The notes: generated by a model not told the origin, from the letters alone. A stretch of DNA of 64,000 nt from Rufibacter psychrotolerans (GCF_016924645.1 NZ_JAFFJV010000006.1:245940-309939); one strand, 5' to 3'. Shown: positions 48,410 to 59,923, numbered from the stretch's first letter. Made by a program: numbers and translations.

Positions 48410-48589
48410 ATGGCAAGAGTAGAAATCACCCAAATCAAAAGCATCATTGATCGTCCTGAAAGACAAAAGCAAACCATTAAGGCGCTTGGTCTAGGTAAGA
48501 TCAATAAGACTGTAACCAAAGAGTTGACCCCTCAAATTGCAGGCATGGTTAACAGTGTACAACATTTAGTATCTATTAAAGAGATCTAG
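48410..48589 (+). CDS. rpmD: 50S ribosomal protein L30
   Basis: 59 residues, too short for many ORF cut-offs: ARVEITQIKSIIDRPERQKQ, then TIKALGLGKINKTVTKE. The ATG follows the rpsE stop by 2 bp and its stop precedes rplO by one base, which together with the typical L30 pattern makes it secure. Confidence 0.95.
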   Translation: MARVEITQIKSIIDRPERQKQTIKALGLGKINKTVTKELTPQIAGMVNSVQHLVSIKEI

Positions 48590-48590
48590 A

Positions 48591-49037
48591 ATGAACTTAA
48601 GTAATTTAAAACCTGCTGAAGGTTCTACTAAGAACCGGAAGAGAATTGGTCGTGGTACCGGTTCTGGTAGAGGCGGTACTTCTACCCGTGGACATAAAGG
48701 AGCTAAATCTCGCTCAGGATATTCTTCTAAAGCAGGTTTCGAAGGCGGTCAGATGCCTTTGGTACGCCGTGTTCCTAAATTCGGTTTCAAAAACATCAAC
48801 CGTGTTGAGTTCACCGCTGTAAACCTTGATGTTCTACAGAACTTAGCTTCTAAATCTGGTTCTTCTGTTATTGACTTTGCTGTACTTCGTGAAAACGGCC
48901 TTGCTTCAAAGAATGATAACATCAAAGTTCTAGGAAGAGGTGAATTAACTACTGCTATTGAGGTGCATGCACATGCCTTCTCGCAAACTGCAGTAGCAGC
49001 AATTGAAAAAGCAGGCGGCAAGGTTGTGACTCTGTAA
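48591..49037 (+). CDS. rplO: 50S ribosomal protein L15
   Basis: 148 residues. Glycine- and basic-rich N-terminal extension NRKRIGRGTGSGRGGTSTRG, then GFEGGQMPLVRRVPKFGF, and an ordered C-terminus ending AIEKAGGKVVTL. Three bp before secY. Confidence 0.98.
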   Translation: MNLSNLKPAEGSTKNRKRIGRGTGSGRGGTSTRGHKGAKSRSGYSSKAGFEGGQMPLVRRVPKFGFKNINRVEFTAVNLDVLQNLASKSGSSVIDFAVLRENGLASKNDNIKVLGRGELTTAIEVHAHAFSQTAVAAIEKAGGKVVTL

Positions 49038-49040
49038 CAG

Positions 49041-50366
49041 ATGAAGAAGCTGATTACTACGATTAAGAATATTTTTGCGATTGAAGATTTGCGAGTTAGA
49101 ATCCTAAATACTTTAGGATTCATCGCAATTTTCAGATTAGGCTCCTATGTGGTGTTGCCAGGGATTGATCCCAATCAATTGAAGGGCAACTCACAAGGAA
49201 TCTTAGGGCTTCTAGATGCCTTTCTAGGTGGAGCATTTAGTAATGCTTCCATCTTTGCATTGGGTATCATGCCTTATATTTCTGCTTCCATCGTTTTACA
49301 GCTTCTAACCATTGCAGTTCCTTACTTCCAGAAATTGCAGAAAGAGGGAGAGTCTGGCCGAAAGAAGATCAACCAGTATACCCGGGTGCTGACCATTGTG
49401 ATTACGTTGGCTCAGTCCGTTGGTTTCCTGGCTACCATCAATGCTGATGCCATTGATCCTTCGGTTGCTGGCCCTCTTTTCACAATTTCTTCTATGATTA
49501 TCCTTACCGCAGGAACTATGTTCTGTATGTGGTTAGGTGAAAAGATTACCGACAAAGGTATAGGTAACGGTATTTCCATGTTGATCATGATTGGTATCGT
49601 TTCCCGTCTACCTGGTGCTTTAGTAGGAGAGGCTTTAGCCTTAGGGTTAGGTCGTGCTCTTGTTTTCATCCTTGAACTGATTGTTCTGTTCTTTGTGGTG
49701 ATGAGCGTGGTTATGCTTACCCAAGCCATCAGAAGAATACCTGTTCAATATGCCAAACAAGTGGGGGGCAGTGCTTCCTTACAAGCCGGGCAAAGACAGT
49801 TCATTCCTCTTAAGGTGAATGCTGCGGGTGTAATGCCTATCATCTTTGCTCAATCTTTGATGTTCCTTCCAGGTATGATTGCTTCATTCTGGAGAAACGA
49901 AAGCGATCTGGCAAATGAGATTGGCAACGTTTTCTCTGATTATACCTCTTGGCAGTACAATCTTTCTTTTGCGGTTCTGATTATCATCTTTACTTTCTTC
50001 TATACAGCCATCAGTGTGAATCCTAATCAGATCTCTGATGACTTGAAGAGAAGCGGTGGTTTTATTCCAGGTGTAAAACCAGGTTTAGCTACCTCTGAGT
50101 ACATTGATGAGGTCTTGACCAGAATCACTTTACCCGGGGCTCTTTTCCTGGCCATCATTGCAATATTACCTTCTATTGCTATGTTGTTTGGGATCACGAG
50201 AGAGTTTGCCGCTTTCTTTGGTGGAACTTCGCTCATCATCTTGGTGGGGGTTGTGTTAGATACACTGAACCAAATTGAAAGCTATTTGTTAATGCGTCAT
50301 TATGACGGTATGATGAAGTCTGGTAAACTTCGTGGCCGGTCAAAAAACATAGCGGTTGCTTCCTAA
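49041..50366 (+). CDS. secY: Preprotein translocase subunit SecY
   Basis: 441 residues. Ten predicted membrane helices. Seen: FIAIFRLGSYVVLPGIDPNQ, GIMPYISASIVLQLLTIAVP, QYTRVLTIVITLAQS, and FIPLKVNAAGVMPIIFAQSL. Channel of the Sec system together with SecE (also here) and SecG. Confidence 0.98.
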   Translation: MKKLITTIKNIFAIEDLRVRILNTLGFIAIFRLGSYVVLPGIDPNQLKGNSQGILGLLDAFLGGAFSNASIFALGIMPYISASIVLQLLTIAVPYFQKLQKEGESGRKKINQYTRVLTIVITLAQSVGFLATINADAIDPSVAGPLFTISSMIILTAGTMFCMWLGEKITDKGIGNGISMLIMIGIVSRLPGALVGEALALGLGRALVFILELIVLFFVVMSVVMLTQAIRRIPVQYAKQVGGSASLQAGQRQFIPLKVNAAGVMPIIFAQSLMFLPGMIASFWRNESDLANEIGNVFSDYTSWQYNLSFAVLIIIFTFFYTAISVNPNQISDDLKRSGGFIPGVKPGLATSEYIDEVLTRITLPGALFLAIIAILPSIAMLFGITREFAAFFGGTSLIILVGVVLDTLNQIESYLLMRHYDGMMKSGKLRGRSKNIAVAS

Positions 50367-50369
50367 GGA

Positions 50370-51140
50370 ATGGTTATATATAAGACCGAAGAAGAAATCG
50401 AGCTTATCAAACAAAGTGCTAACATCCTCAGCCAGGTGCACGGTGAATTAACCAAGCACATTGCTGAGGGTGTTACTACCTTGAAGTTGGATACCATTGC
50501 GGATGAGTTTATTCATGACCACGGTGGCGTTCCTTCTTTCAAAGGATACAATGGTTTCAAACATAGCCTTTGTATCAGCTTAAACTCCGCTGTTGTTCAC
50601 GGAATCCCAAGTAATTATTCTCTGCAATCTGGAGATGTTGTGTCTATAGATTGTGGAGTTTTTTTTAAGGGCTTTCATAGTGATAGTGCCTATACCCATG
50701 CGGTAGGGGAAGTATCTCAGGAAGTCAAAGATTTATTACTCCGTACCAAAGAGTCGTTGTACAAAGGTATTGAGTGGGCTGTTGCCGGTTCCAGGGTTGG
50801 TGATATTGGGCATGCCGTTCAAACTCACGTTGAGCAATTCGGTTATGGTGTTGTTCGGGAGTTGGTAGGACATGGCTTAGGCCGCAGTCTGCACGAGGGC
50901 CCCGAAGTTCCTAACTACGGTAAACGTGGTCAGGGAATGAAGCTTCAGGAAGGTTTAGTGATTGCCATTGAACCCATGGTGAACCTTGGTTCCAGACATG
51001 TGGTTCAGGAAAACGATGGCTGGACTATCAGAACTCGGGACAAGAAGCCTTCCGCTCACTTTGAACATACGGTTGTTGTCAGGAAAGGACAAGCGGAGAT
51101 TTTAACTACTTTTGATTACATAGATAAAGCACTAAACTAA
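50370..51140 (+). CDS. map: Methionine aminopeptidase, type I
   Basis: 256 residues. Removes the initiator Met. Metal ligands appear in SIDCGVFFKGFHSDSAYTHA (two Asp), VGHGLGRSLHEGP (His), AIEPMVNLG (Glu) and the C-terminal HFEHTVVV (Glu). No N-terminal extension. Between secY and infA, as in many bacteria. Confidence 0.97.
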   Translation: MVIYKTEEEIELIKQSANILSQVHGELTKHIAEGVTTLKLDTIADEFIHDHGGVPSFKGYNGFKHSLCISLNSAVVHGIPSNYSLQSGDVVSIDCGVFFKGFHSDSAYTHAVGEVSQEVKDLLLRTKESLYKGIEWAVAGSRVGDIGHAVQTHVEQFGYGVVRELVGHGLGRSLHEGPEVPNYGKRGQGMKLQEGLVIAIEPMVNLGSRHVVQENDGWTIRTRDKKPSAHFEHTVVVRKGQAEILTTFDYIDKALN

Positions 51141-51143
51141 TAC

Positions 51144-51362
51144 ATGGCTAAACAGTCTTCAATCGAACAAGACGGTACCATCATTGAGGCACTATCCAAT
51201 GCAATGTTTCGGGTAGAATTAGAAAACGGCCATCAGGTAATTGCTCACATCTCCGGGAAAATGCGGATGCACTACATCAAAATTCTTCCTGGCGATAGGG
51301 TAAAATTGGAAATGTCTCCTTACGACCTTAGTAAAGGCAGAATAGTTTACAGATACAAATAA
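51144..51362 (+). CDS. infA: Translation initiation factor IF-1
   Basis: 72 residues, a complete OB-fold: [40 protein letters not shown] and GRIVYRYK at the end. Three bp after map; four before rpmJ. Confidence 0.98.
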   Translation: MAKQSSIEQDGTIIEALSNAMFRVELENGHQVIAHISGKMRMHYIKILPGDRVKLEMSPYDLSKGRIVYRYK

Positions 51363-51366
51363 ACAG

Positions 51367-51483
51367 ATGAAAGTAAAAGCGTCAGTTAAGAAGCGCAGTG
51401 AAGACTGCAAAGTGATCAGACGTAAAGGGAAGCTTTACGTGATCAACAAGAAGAATCCACGTTATAAACAAAGACAAGGTTAA
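51367..51483 (+). CDS. rpmJ: 50S ribosomal protein L36, zinc-less form
   Basis: 38 residues: [20 protein letters not shown], then [14 protein letters not shown]. It keeps a single Cys, so the C3H zinc ribbon of E. coli L36 is absent, which is common in this phylum. Position between infA and rpsM is canonical. Too short for many ORF callers. Confidence 0.95.
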   Translation: MKVKASVKKRSEDCKVIRRKGKLYVINKKNPRYKQRQG

Positions 51484-51493
51484 TTATTAAAAC

Positions 51494-51871
51494 ATGGCTA
51501 GAATAGCAGGAGTTGATATTCCAGATAACAAAAGAGGCGAAATCGCTTTGACGTACATCTACGGCATTGGCCGTAAGTTGTCACAGTCTATTTTGGTGAA
51601 GGCTGGGGTGGATCTTGACAAGAAAGTGAAAGATTGGAGCGAGGATGAGGCCGGTGAAATCCGTAACATCATTGCCGCTGAGCACAAAGTTGAAGGTGTT
51701 CTTCGTTCTGAGGTGCAACTGCACATCAAGCGTTTGATGGACATTGGTTCATACCGTGGTCTACGTCACAGAAAAGGTTTACCAGTTAGAGGTCAGAGAA
51801 CCAAAAACAACTCAAGAACCAGAAAAGGTAAGCGTAAGACTGTTGCAAACAAGAAGAAGGCATCTAAATAA
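51494..51871 (+). CDS. rpsM: 30S ribosomal protein S13
   Basis: 125 residues. [20 protein letters not shown] and the helix-hairpin-helix region [12 protein letters not shown], and [20 protein letters not shown] with a lysine-rich tail. 10 bp before rpsK. Confidence 0.98.
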   Translation: MARIAGVDIPDNKRGEIALTYIYGIGRKLSQSILVKAGVDLDKKVKDWSEDEAGEIRNIIAAEHKVEGVLRSEVQLHIKRLMDIGSYRGLRHRKGLPVRGQRTKNNSRTRKGKRKTVANKKKASK

Positions 51872-51881
51872 TTAAACGACA

Positions 51882-52274
51882 ATGGCTCAGAAAAGAAAAG
51901 ATAAAGCCAAGAAGCGCGTGGTTGTGGTGGAGCCTGTTGGTCAGGTACACATCAAAGCTTCTTTCAACAATATAATTATCTCTGTTACCAACATCAATGG
52001 CCAGGTGATCTCCTGGGCTTCTGCTGGTAAAATGGGTTTTAAAGGGTCTAAGAAAAATACTCCTTATGCTGCCCAGATGGCTGCTGCTGACTGCGGTAAA
52101 GTTGCGTATGAGGCTGGCTTGAGAAAGGCTGAAGTGTTTGTGAAAGGCCCAGGTGCTGGACGTGAGTCCGCTATCCGGACTATGCAAAACGTAGGAATTG
52201 AAATCACCTCTATCAAAGACGTGACGCCACTTCCTCACAACGGATGCCGTCCTCCAAAGCGCAGAAGAGTTTAA
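51882..52274 (+). CDS. rpsK: 30S ribosomal protein S11
   Basis: 130 residues. [40 protein letters not shown], and the terminal motif [18 protein letters not shown]. 21 bp before rpsD. Confidence 0.98.
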   Translation: MAQKRKDKAKKRVVVVEPVGQVHIKASFNNIIISVTNINGQVISWASAGKMGFKGSKKNTPYAAQMAAADCGKVAYEAGLRKAEVFVKGPGAGRESAIRTMQNVGIEITSIKDVTPLPHNGCRPPKRRRV

Positions 52275-52295
52275 GGATCTTATTTAGTATTAGAA

Positions 52296-52901
52296 ATGGC
52301 AAGATACACAGGCCCTAAGAGTAAAATCTCTAGAAGATATAACGAACCAATTTTTGGACCTAGCAAGGCTTTGGCTAAAAAAGCCTATGGTCCTGGCCAG
52401 CACGGCCGTGGTCGTAGAAAAAAGCAATCTGAATATGCCATCCAGTTGATGGAGAAGCAAAAAGCGAAATACATCTACGGTGTATTAGAGCGTCAGTTTG
52501 CCAATTTGTTTGACAAAGCTGCCCGTAAAACGGGTATCACTGGTGAAAACCTGCTTGCCCTTTTGGAAGCAAGATTAGACAACACCGTGTTCCGTTTGGG
52601 TATTGCTCCTACAAGACGTTCTGCTCGTCAATTAGTGCTTCACAAGCACATCCTGGTGAATGGTAATGTGGTGAACATTCCTTCTTACACCCTTCGCCCT
52701 GGTGACATTGTGAGCGTACGTGAGAAGTCAAAATCACTAGAAGCTATTACTACCAGCCTTGCTGGACGTAATGCTCGTCAGTTTACGTGGTTAGAGTGGG
52801 ATGGCGGTCAACTGGCCGGCAAGTTCATCTCCAACCCGCAGCGTGATCAGATCCCTGAGAAAATTCAGGAGCAGCTGATCGTCGAGCTTTACTCTAAGTA
52901 A
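52296..52901 (+). CDS. rpsD: 30S ribosomal protein S4
   Basis: 201 residues. [20 protein letters not shown] at the start; S4 RNA-binding domain [20 protein letters not shown], then [19 protein letters not shown]. In E. coli S4 represses the alpha operon. 37 bp before rpoA. Confidence 0.98.
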   Translation: MARYTGPKSKISRRYNEPIFGPSKALAKKAYGPGQHGRGRRKKQSEYAIQLMEKQKAKYIYGVLERQFANLFDKAARKTGITGENLLALLEARLDNTVFRLGIAPTRRSARQLVLHKHILVNGNVVNIPSYTLRPGDIVSVREKSKSLEAITTSLAGRNARQFTWLEWDGGQLAGKFISNPQRDQIPEKIQEQLIVELYSK

Positions 52902-52938
52902 TACCTTCTAAGTAAGTATCAACCTTAAACCAGCAATC

Positions 52939-53928
52939 ATGTCAATATTAGCCTTTCAAATGCCAGAGAAAGTCGTGATGGAGAAATCCGACGATTTCAA
53001 TGGGCAGTTTGAATTTAAGCCGCTAGAAAAGGGCTATGGTGTTACCATTGGGAATGCGCTGAGAAGAATTCTTCTCTCCTCATTGGAGGGATACGCCATC
53101 TCCAGCATCCGTATTCCTGGTGTGCTCCATGAGTTCTCTACCATTGAAGGTGTGGTTGAAGATGTCTCTGAAATTATCCTGAACCTGAAAATGGTTCGCT
53201 TCAAGAAAATTGGTGACTTGGTTGATGATAAAATCACCGTTAGCATCAGCAAGCAGGATACCTTCACTGCGGGTGATATCAATAAGTTTTCTGGCTCTTT
53301 TCAGGTTTTGAACCCTGAACTGGTGATTTGTCACTTAGACCCTGAGGCTTCTTTTGAGATTGAACTCACAATCCAGAAAGGCCGCGGGTATGTGCCAGCT
53401 GAAGAGAACAAGCCCGTAGATCAGGTGTTTGGCCAAATCGCGATTGACGCCATCTTCACTCCCATCAAGAATGTGAAGTTTAGCGTTGAGAACACGCGGG
53501 TTGAGCAGAAAACCGACTATGAGCGTCTCTTGCTTGAAATCACGACTGATGGATCTATCCATCCGGAAGATGCTTTAAAAGGTGCTGCCAATATTTTGAT
53601 CCAGCATTTCATGCTTTTCTCTGACAATACCATGACTTTTGAGACAGTGAAGCCTGAAGAGGAAGAAGCTGTGGATGAGGAAATGCTGCACATGAGAAAA
53701 GTCCTGAAGACTCCTTTGCACGATATGGACCTTTCTGTTAGGGCGTACAACTGCTTGAAAGCAGCTGACATCAGAACGTTGGGTGACTTAGTACAATTGG
53801 ATCTTTCTGATATGATGAAGTTCCGAAACTTCGGTAAAAAATCACTTACTGAGTTGGAAAACCTGGTAGCTGAGAAAGGCCTGAGCTTTGGAATGGATAT
53901 CTCCAAGTACAAGTTAGAAGAAGATTAG
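52939..53928 (+). CDS. rpoA: RNA polymerase alpha subunit
   Basis: 329 residues. Dimerisation domain about 1-230 ([34 protein letters not shown]) and C-terminal domain about 250-329 ([40 protein letters not shown]), which contacts upstream DNA and regulators. 70 bp before rplQ. Confidence 0.98.
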   Translation: MSILAFQMPEKVVMEKSDDFNGQFEFKPLEKGYGVTIGNALRRILLSSLEGYAISSIRIPGVLHEFSTIEGVVEDVSEIILNLKMVRFKKIGDLVDDKITVSISKQDTFTAGDINKFSGSFQVLNPELVICHLDPEASFEIELTIQKGRGYVPAEENKPVDQVFGQIAIDAIFTPIKNVKFSVENTRVEQKTDYERLLLEITTDGSIHPEDALKGAANILIQHFMLFSDNTMTFETVKPEEEEAVDEEMLHMRKVLKTPLHDMDLSVRAYNCLKAADIRTLGDLVQLDLSDMMKFRNFGKKSLTELENLVAEKGLSFGMDISKYKLEED

Positions 53929-53998
53929 TAAAATCTACGGCATAATTCCCGATCCCGCTTAGGTTGATCGACGGTATGCACGTGCACAATTCAAAATA

Positions 53999-54523
53999 AT
54001 GAGACACGGTAAAAAAATTAACCACTTAGGAAGAACAGCTGCTCACCGTGCGGCTATGCTTTCTAACATGGCTTCCTCTTTAATTCTACACAAGCGTTTG
54101 ACTACTACGGTAGCCAAAGCCAAAGCGCTTCGCAAGTACGTAGAGCCTTTGTTAACTAAATCAAAGTCAGACACTACGCATTCTCGCAGAACGGTTTTCG
54201 CTTACCTGCAAAACAAAGAGTCTGTAAAGGAACTGTTTGACGGTGTGGCCGCTAAAATTGCAGGCCGTCCAGGTGGATACACCCGTATCCTGAAGACTGG
54301 TACTCGTCTTGGTGATAACGCTGAGATGTGCATCATTGAATTAGTTGATTACAATGAGGATATGCTGAGCACCAAAGGAACTGCTGCAGCTGGCAAAACC
54401 AGAACAAGACGTCGTTCTTCTGGTAAGAAAGGTGCCGCTGACGCTACTTCTACTGAAGCTGCTGCACCTGCAGCGGATGATGCTTCACCAGCTGCTTCAA
54501 CTGAAACTCCAGCTGCTGAATAA
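53999..54523 (+). CDS. rplQ: 50S ribosomal protein L17 with Ala-rich tail
   Basis: 174 residues. The core ([40 protein letters not shown]) is followed from about residue 118 by an Arg/Lys segment ([13 protein letters not shown]) and an acidic Ala/Asp/Thr-rich tail ending TPAAE, about 50 residues longer than E. coli L17. Last gene of the block, with a terminator behind it. Confidence 0.97.
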   Translation: MRHGKKINHLGRTAAHRAAMLSNMASSLILHKRLTTTVAKAKALRKYVEPLLTKSKSDTTHSRRTVFAYLQNKESVKELFDGVAAKIAGRPGGYTRILKTGTRLGDNAEMCIIELVDYNEDMLSTKGTAAAGKTRTRRRSSGKKGAADATSTEAAAPAADDASPAASTETPAAE

Positions 54524-54542
54524 TCATCATGCAATAATTAAT

Positions 54543-54578
54543 GAAAAGGGATACGATATTACTCGTATCCCTTTTTTA
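54543..54578 (+). terminator. Terminator of the alpha operon
   Basis: AAAAGGGATACGA / TCGTATCCCTTTTTT stem, 5-nt loop, T-run. A TATTTTTG (54577-54584) overlapping the tail could serve as a -7 element for carA, but no -33 TTG fits it. Confidence 0.9.
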
Positions 54579-54602
54579 TTTTTGTCCCATTAACATTTTA
54601 GA

Positions 54603-55724
54603 ATGAAGCTTCATACAACAACTGATGCAGTATTGGTGCTGGAAGACGGCACCGTGTTTCGGGGTAAAAGCCTCGGGAAAATAGGAACCACCGGCGGAGA
54701 GGTCTGCTTCAATACGGGCATGACGGGCTATCAGGAAATCTTTACTGATCCTTCCTATTATGGTCAGATTGTGATTACCACTGTTTCGCACGTAGGCAAC
54801 TATGGAGTGCAGTCAGAAGAAGTGGAATCTGGCAACATTCAGATCAAAGGGTTGGTGTGTAAGGAGTTTTCGCACCATTTTTCCAGAAAGACCGCTGAAG
54901 GATCTTTGCAGGACTACTTTGAGAGAGCTGGTGTGGTAGGTATCTGTGAAATTGATACCCGCGAGTTGGTGCGCTATGTACGGGACAAAGGCGTGATGAA
55001 TGCCATTATCTCCTCAGAGACTACTGATGTGGATGTCCTTAAAACCAAACTGGCAGAGGTTCCTTCTATGAGTGGGCTGGAGCTTTCCTCTAAAGTGACC
55101 ACCCCTGAGCAGTATGACCTTCCAGTAGCGGCCCCCAGATTCAAAGTAGCTGTTCTGGATCTTGGCGTAAAGCGCAACATCTTGAATAACCTCACCATCA
55201 GAGGCTGTGAATGCCGGGTTTTCCCCTACGGCACTACCTTTGAGGAAATGGAAGCGTGGGGCCCAGACGGGTATTTCATCTCCAACGGACCCGGTGATCC
55301 TGCCGTAACCACGGAAGCGGTTAGAAGCGTAGAGGAGATTCTGAGAGTGGAAAAGCCAATGTTCGGGATTTGCATGGGGCACCAGATCCTGGCCCAGGCT
55401 AACGGCATTCCTACCTACAAGATGCACAACGGCCACCGGGGACTAAACCACCCTGTGAAGAACCTTATTACGGGCCGTAGCGAGATCACGTCGCAGAACC
55501 ACGGCTTTGCGGTAGACGCGGACGCGGTGAAGAGCAACCCTAACGTGGAAATCACGCACATCAACCTCAATGATAACACCGTAGAGGGTATCCGGATCAA
55601 GAACAAGCCCGCCTTCTCTGTACAATACCACCCAGAGTCTTCTCCGGGACCACACGACTCAGAGTACCTGTTTGACCTGTTCGTGGAGATGCTGGAGAAA
55701 GAAAAGAATTCACAATCAAACTAG
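54603..55724 (+). CDS. carA: Carbamoyl-phosphate synthase small subunit
   Basis: 373 residues. Glutaminase subunit supplying ammonia for carbamoyl phosphate (arginine and pyrimidine synthesis). N-terminal domain TTDAVLVLEDGTVFRGKSLG and GEVCFNTGMTGYQEIFTDPS; class-I glutaminase domain about 175-373 with nucleophile Cys in FGICMGHQILA, and His/Glu in QYHPESSPGPHDSE. The large subunit carB is not in the window, so the enzyme's genes are split here. Confidence 0.97.
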   Translation: MKLHTTTDAVLVLEDGTVFRGKSLGKIGTTGGEVCFNTGMTGYQEIFTDPSYYGQIVITTVSHVGNYGVQSEEVESGNIQIKGLVCKEFSHHFSRKTAEGSLQDYFERAGVVGICEIDTRELVRYVRDKGVMNAIISSETTDVDVLKTKLAEVPSMSGLELSSKVTTPEQYDLPVAAPRFKVAVLDLGVKRNILNNLTIRGCECRVFPYGTTFEEMEAWGPDGYFISNGPGDPAVTTEAVRSVEEILRVEKPMFGICMGHQILAQANGIPTYKMHNGHRGLNHPVKNLITGRSEITSQNHGFAVDADAVKSNPNVEITHINLNDNTVEGIRIKNKPAFSVQYHPESSPGPHDSEYLFDLFVEMLEKEKNSQSN

Positions 55725-57008
<1,284 letters not shown>

Positions 57009-57191
57009 TTCTCAGGTTCTGGTTACTTCAGTTAAGACTTACTAGAGTGCTTCTGTTTTACTCTTATTTTCCTGAAATCAGGATAAATACGGAATCAGGA
57101 GAATAGTTAGACGTCAGGTGAAGATTAGCTCCCAGAATCTTTGTAAATTCATGGCGGCAAGCGTGAGCTTGTCGCCATTTTCTTTTTCCTT

Positions 57192-57497
57192 ATGTTAGCA
57201 CGCGTACCAAAATTCTTCCGCAATTTCTACTTCCTGACGGGCGTAGCCTTTCTGGCCTGGATGTTCTTCTTTGACTCCAACGACTTCGTGACGCAGTTCC
57301 AGACCAGCCGAAAGTTGGCCGAACTGGAAGATGAGCGCGATTACTACTTGGAGAAAATTGCCGAGGTGCAGAAAGACCGGAAAGAGCTGATGAGTAACCC
57401 AGAACTACTAGAGAAATTCGCCCGGGAAAAGTACCTCATGAAGAAACCCACCGAGGAACTGTACCTCATTGTGGAAAAAGACGAAGAAGAGAAGTAA
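57192..57497 (+). CDS. Septum formation initiator (DivIC/FtsB-like)
   Basis: 101 residues. One membrane helix (NFYFLTGVAFLAWMFFF) followed by a coiled coil (residues about 40-75, SRKLAELEDERDYYLEKIAE) and the family motif LLEKFAREKYLMKKPTEELY. Division protein that bridges FtsL and FtsI in the divisome. Terminator follows; a possible weak -7 AATCTTTG lies at 57137-57144. Confidence 0.9.
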   Translation: MLARVPKFFRNFYFLTGVAFLAWMFFFDSNDFVTQFQTSRKLAELEDERDYYLEKIAEVQKDRKELMSNPELLEKFAREKYLMKKPTEELYLIVEKDEEEK

Positions 57498-57510
57498 TTT
57501 TCATACCTCA

Positions 57511-57556
57511 TAAAAGCAGAACGCGCGGCCCATTTGAGCCGCGCGTTCTGCTTTTA
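57511..57556 (+). terminator. Terminator of the DivIC-like gene
   Basis: TAAAAGCAGAACGCGCGGC / GCCGCGCGTTCTGCTTTTA, a perfect 19-bp stem with a short loop. Confidence 0.9.
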
Positions 57557-57709
57557 TGATTTCTAATACTGCTATCAGAGTTATGTTATGCCTAGGAACT
57601 GTTTGTCTGCCTATTATCAGTTCTACATTCCTGCTATTTCTACATACTACTTTCTACCTTCCTGCTATTCATTGCCCACATTATATTCTCTGATAATTAA
57701 TTCATTTAT

Positions 57710-57796
57710 GTCATCCTGAAAGGATCTTGGTGGCCAACTGTAGTAGCGCTTCTTAAAATCTGATTTAGTTCGTAACCAAGATCCTTTCAGGATGAC
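57710..57796. repeat. 87-bp inverted-repeat element, copy B
   Basis: Starts GTCATCCTGAAAGGATCTTG and ends CCAAGATCCTTTCAGGATGAC; the 20-bp arms are perfect complements. Interior shares GTAGTAGCGCTTCT and TTAGTTCG with copy A. It lies in the 468-bp gap 57557-58025, which holds this, two palindrome copies and one terminator; no gene. Confidence 0.88.
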
Positions 57797-57837
57797 AGGA
57801 GAAGTGTGATTAAATCAAGAGGACAGGAGAAGTGAAT

Positions 57838-57870
57838 TAAGCTTGTTTTCCAGAAAGTAAGCCTAAAACT
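57838..57870. repeat. 38-bp stop-codon palindrome, copy
   Basis: TTAAGCTTGTTTTCCAGAAA then GTAAGCCTAAAACTT; centre TTTTCCAGAAA is the consensus centre. Not adjacent to a stop codon. Confidence 0.6.
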
Positions 57871-57948
57871 TGGACCAGTTCCTTTTGTTAACTCCAATCC
57901 TTGCAGTTAGTCAATCAACAATTCAACCAAGCCTCGTCCATAAAAAAA

Positions 57949-57978
57949 GAGAGCGCCTAACTAAACAGGCGCTCTCTT
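57949..57978 (-). terminator. Terminator of hscA
   Basis: AGAGAGCGCC / GGCGCTCTCT stem; read on the minus strand it is followed by a run of seven T, 48 bp past the hscA stop. Confidence 0.9.
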
Positions 57979-57985
57979 CTATTTT

Positions 57986-58025
57986 CATTTTAAGGCTATA
58001 TTCTACAAAATAGCCCTAAAACGGG
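57986..58025. repeat. 38-bp stop-codon palindrome, copy
   Basis: CATTTTAAGGCTATATTCTA then CAAAATAGCCCTAAAACGGG. Directly abuts the TAA of the minus-strand hscA gene. Compared with other copies, paired changes keep the stem (AGGCTAT / ATAGCCCT). Confidence 0.85.
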
Positions 58026-59885
58026 TTATTCAATTTTCTTGCCTGTCATGGCTTTCTTGATGGAAATCTGCATCACGCGCTCGGCAAACGGACTGGTCTG
58101 CTCTTCCAGCACATCCACGGCTTTCAGGATGGTGTCTTTGTCGCCGGAAGGGAGCACGTCTTTCAGGCGCTGCACATTCTCGCGGGTAAGCGTAATTTCT
58201 TCCTGGGTCAGGTGCTCGCCGTTCTTCTCCAGGAAGCGTTCTACCTGGTAAATCATCTGCTCAGCGGTAGTGCGGGCTTCGATTACCATTCTAGCTGATA
58301 CGTCTTCACGAGCGTGGGTGATGGAGTCCATCAGCATCTGTTCTACCTGCTCATCGGTGAGGCCGTATTGTGGTTTCACCTGCACTTCCTGCCGTACGCC
58401 AGAGCGCAGTTCAATGGCCTCCACTTTCAGGATTCCATCGGCGTTCAGGATGAAGTTCACGTCTACCTTAGGGAAACCGGCGGGCATGGCCGGAATGCCT
58501 TTCAGATCGAACTCCGCCAGTTTACGGTTCTCTTTCACCAGATCACGCTCGCCCTGGTACACCGAGATCTTCATGTTCACCTGTCCGTCCACGGAAGTGG
58601 TGTACTGCCGACCGGCTTTGGTAGGGATCTTGGAGTTGCGCGGGATGATGGGGTCCATCAGACCACCCATGGTTTCAATTCCCAAGGTGAGCGGCGTCAC
58701 GTCCAACAAAAGGATGTCTTTGCGGTTCCCGGCGAGTACATCGGCCTGGATGGCAGCCCCCAAGGCTACTACCTCGTCTGGGTTCAGAGAGTTGTTGGCG
58801 GGCTTCCCGAAGAAATCGCTCACGGTCTGGTACACCAGCGGCACGCGGGTAGAGCCACCCACCATAATCACGGTGTCAATCTGCTCGGGCTGCAAACCGG
58901 CATCTTTCAGAGCCATCTGGCAGGAGGCCATGGTGCGGTCCACAATAGGCGTAATGAGCGTTTCAAACGTATGCTTGTTCAGCTTCAGCTCGATGCCGTT
59001 CAGCTCAGATTTAAATTTCTCCGCGCTGCTCAGCGTCTTTTTGGCTTCCTCGGCTTTCAGGCGGAGAGCCTGAGCCGCATTAGGGTCTTGGACTGCCAGA
59101 TCGGCTAACAACCGGTTCTGGTGGCTCCAGTAGTCAATGATGGCGCGGTCCAGGTCATCGCCGCCCAGGTAGGTATCACCGTTGGTAGACAGCACTTCAA
59201 AAATGCCCTGGTGGATGCGCAGAATGGAAATATCAAACGTCCCGCCGCCCAGGTCATACACAGCAATGGTGCGCTCCTCGGTTTGGTCCAAGCCGATGCC
59301 GTAGGCCAGCGATGCCGCCGTCGGTTCGTTCACAATGCGCAGTACTTCCAGTCCTGCCAGTTTCCCGGCATCGCGGGTGGCTTGACGCTGCGAGTCGTTG
59401 AAGTAAGCGGGTACGGTGATCACGGCGCGGTTTACCGGGGTTTTTAGGGCGTGCTCGGCGCGGGCGCGAAGTTCCTTCAGAATCTCGGCGGAAAGCTCAA
59501 TAGGGGAGTAGAACTTATCTTGCACCCGTATCTTCACCAGCCCCTCGGAGTTATCGTCAATGATCTTGTAGCCGAAGAAATCTTTGTGCTCGCCCAGATC
59601 CTGGTACGATTTCCCCAACAGACGCTTCACTGAGTAAATGGTATTGGCCGGATCAGTGAGCAGATAGTCTTTGGCAGCGTTGCCCACAATCACTTCGCCT
59701 TCTTTGGAGAAATGCACCACCGAGGGAACAATGGTGCCCAGCCCCTGGTCATTGATGGCGATGGGCACGCGGTCCTCCGGGTGCATATAGGCCACCAGAC
59801 TGTTGGTTGTTCCCAGGTCAATGCCCACAATCACTTCCTCCTGCTGGATGGAAGCCGTGGTTAAGTTTATTGCTATTTTAGCCAT
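58026..59885 (-). CDS. hscA: Hsp70-family chaperone, HscA-like
   Basis: 619 residues, close to HscA (616 in E. coli) and shorter at the C-terminus than DnaK. Nucleotide-binding domain: VGIDLGTTNSLVAY near residue 20, VYDLGGGTFDISIL and VIMVGGSTRVP; substrate-binding domain from about 385 (LLLDVTPLTLGIETMGG, LVKENRKLAEFDLKGIPAMP). HscA matures iron-sulphur proteins together with HscB and IscU; no isc genes lie nearby, so the paralogue assignment is by length and sequence. Own promoter and terminator. Confidence 0.85.
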   Translation of the reverse strand: MAKIAINLTTASIQQEEVIVGIDLGTTNSLVAYMHPEDRVPIAINDQGLGTIVPSVVHFSKEGEVIVGNAAKDYLLTDPANTIYSVKRLLGKSYQDLGEHKDFFGYKIIDDNSEGLVKIRVQDKFYSPIELSAEILKELRARAEHALKTPVNRAVITVPAYFNDSQRQATRDAGKLAGLEVLRIVNEPTAASLAYGIGLDQTEERTIAVYDLGGGTFDISILRIHQGIFEVLSTNGDTYLGGDDLDRAIIDYWSHQNRLLADLAVQDPNAAQALRLKAEEAKKTLSSAEKFKSELNGIELKLNKHTFETLITPIVDRTMASCQMALKDAGLQPEQIDTVIMVGGSTRVPLVYQTVSDFFGKPANNSLNPDEVVALGAAIQADVLAGNRKDILLLDVTPLTLGIETMGGLMDPIIPRNSKIPTKAGRQYTTSVDGQVNMKISVYQGERDLVKENRKLAEFDLKGIPAMPAGFPKVDVNFILNADGILKVEAIELRSGVRQEVQVKPQYGLTDEQVEQMLMDSITHAREDVSARMVIEARTTAEQMIYQVERFLEKNGEHLTQEEITLTRENVQRLKDVLPSGDKDTILKAVDVLEEQTSPFAERVMQISIKKAMTGKKIE

Positions 59886-59923
59886 GTGTCAAAGTTATTG
59901 CAGCGCGTTTCCGCGCACTTCCG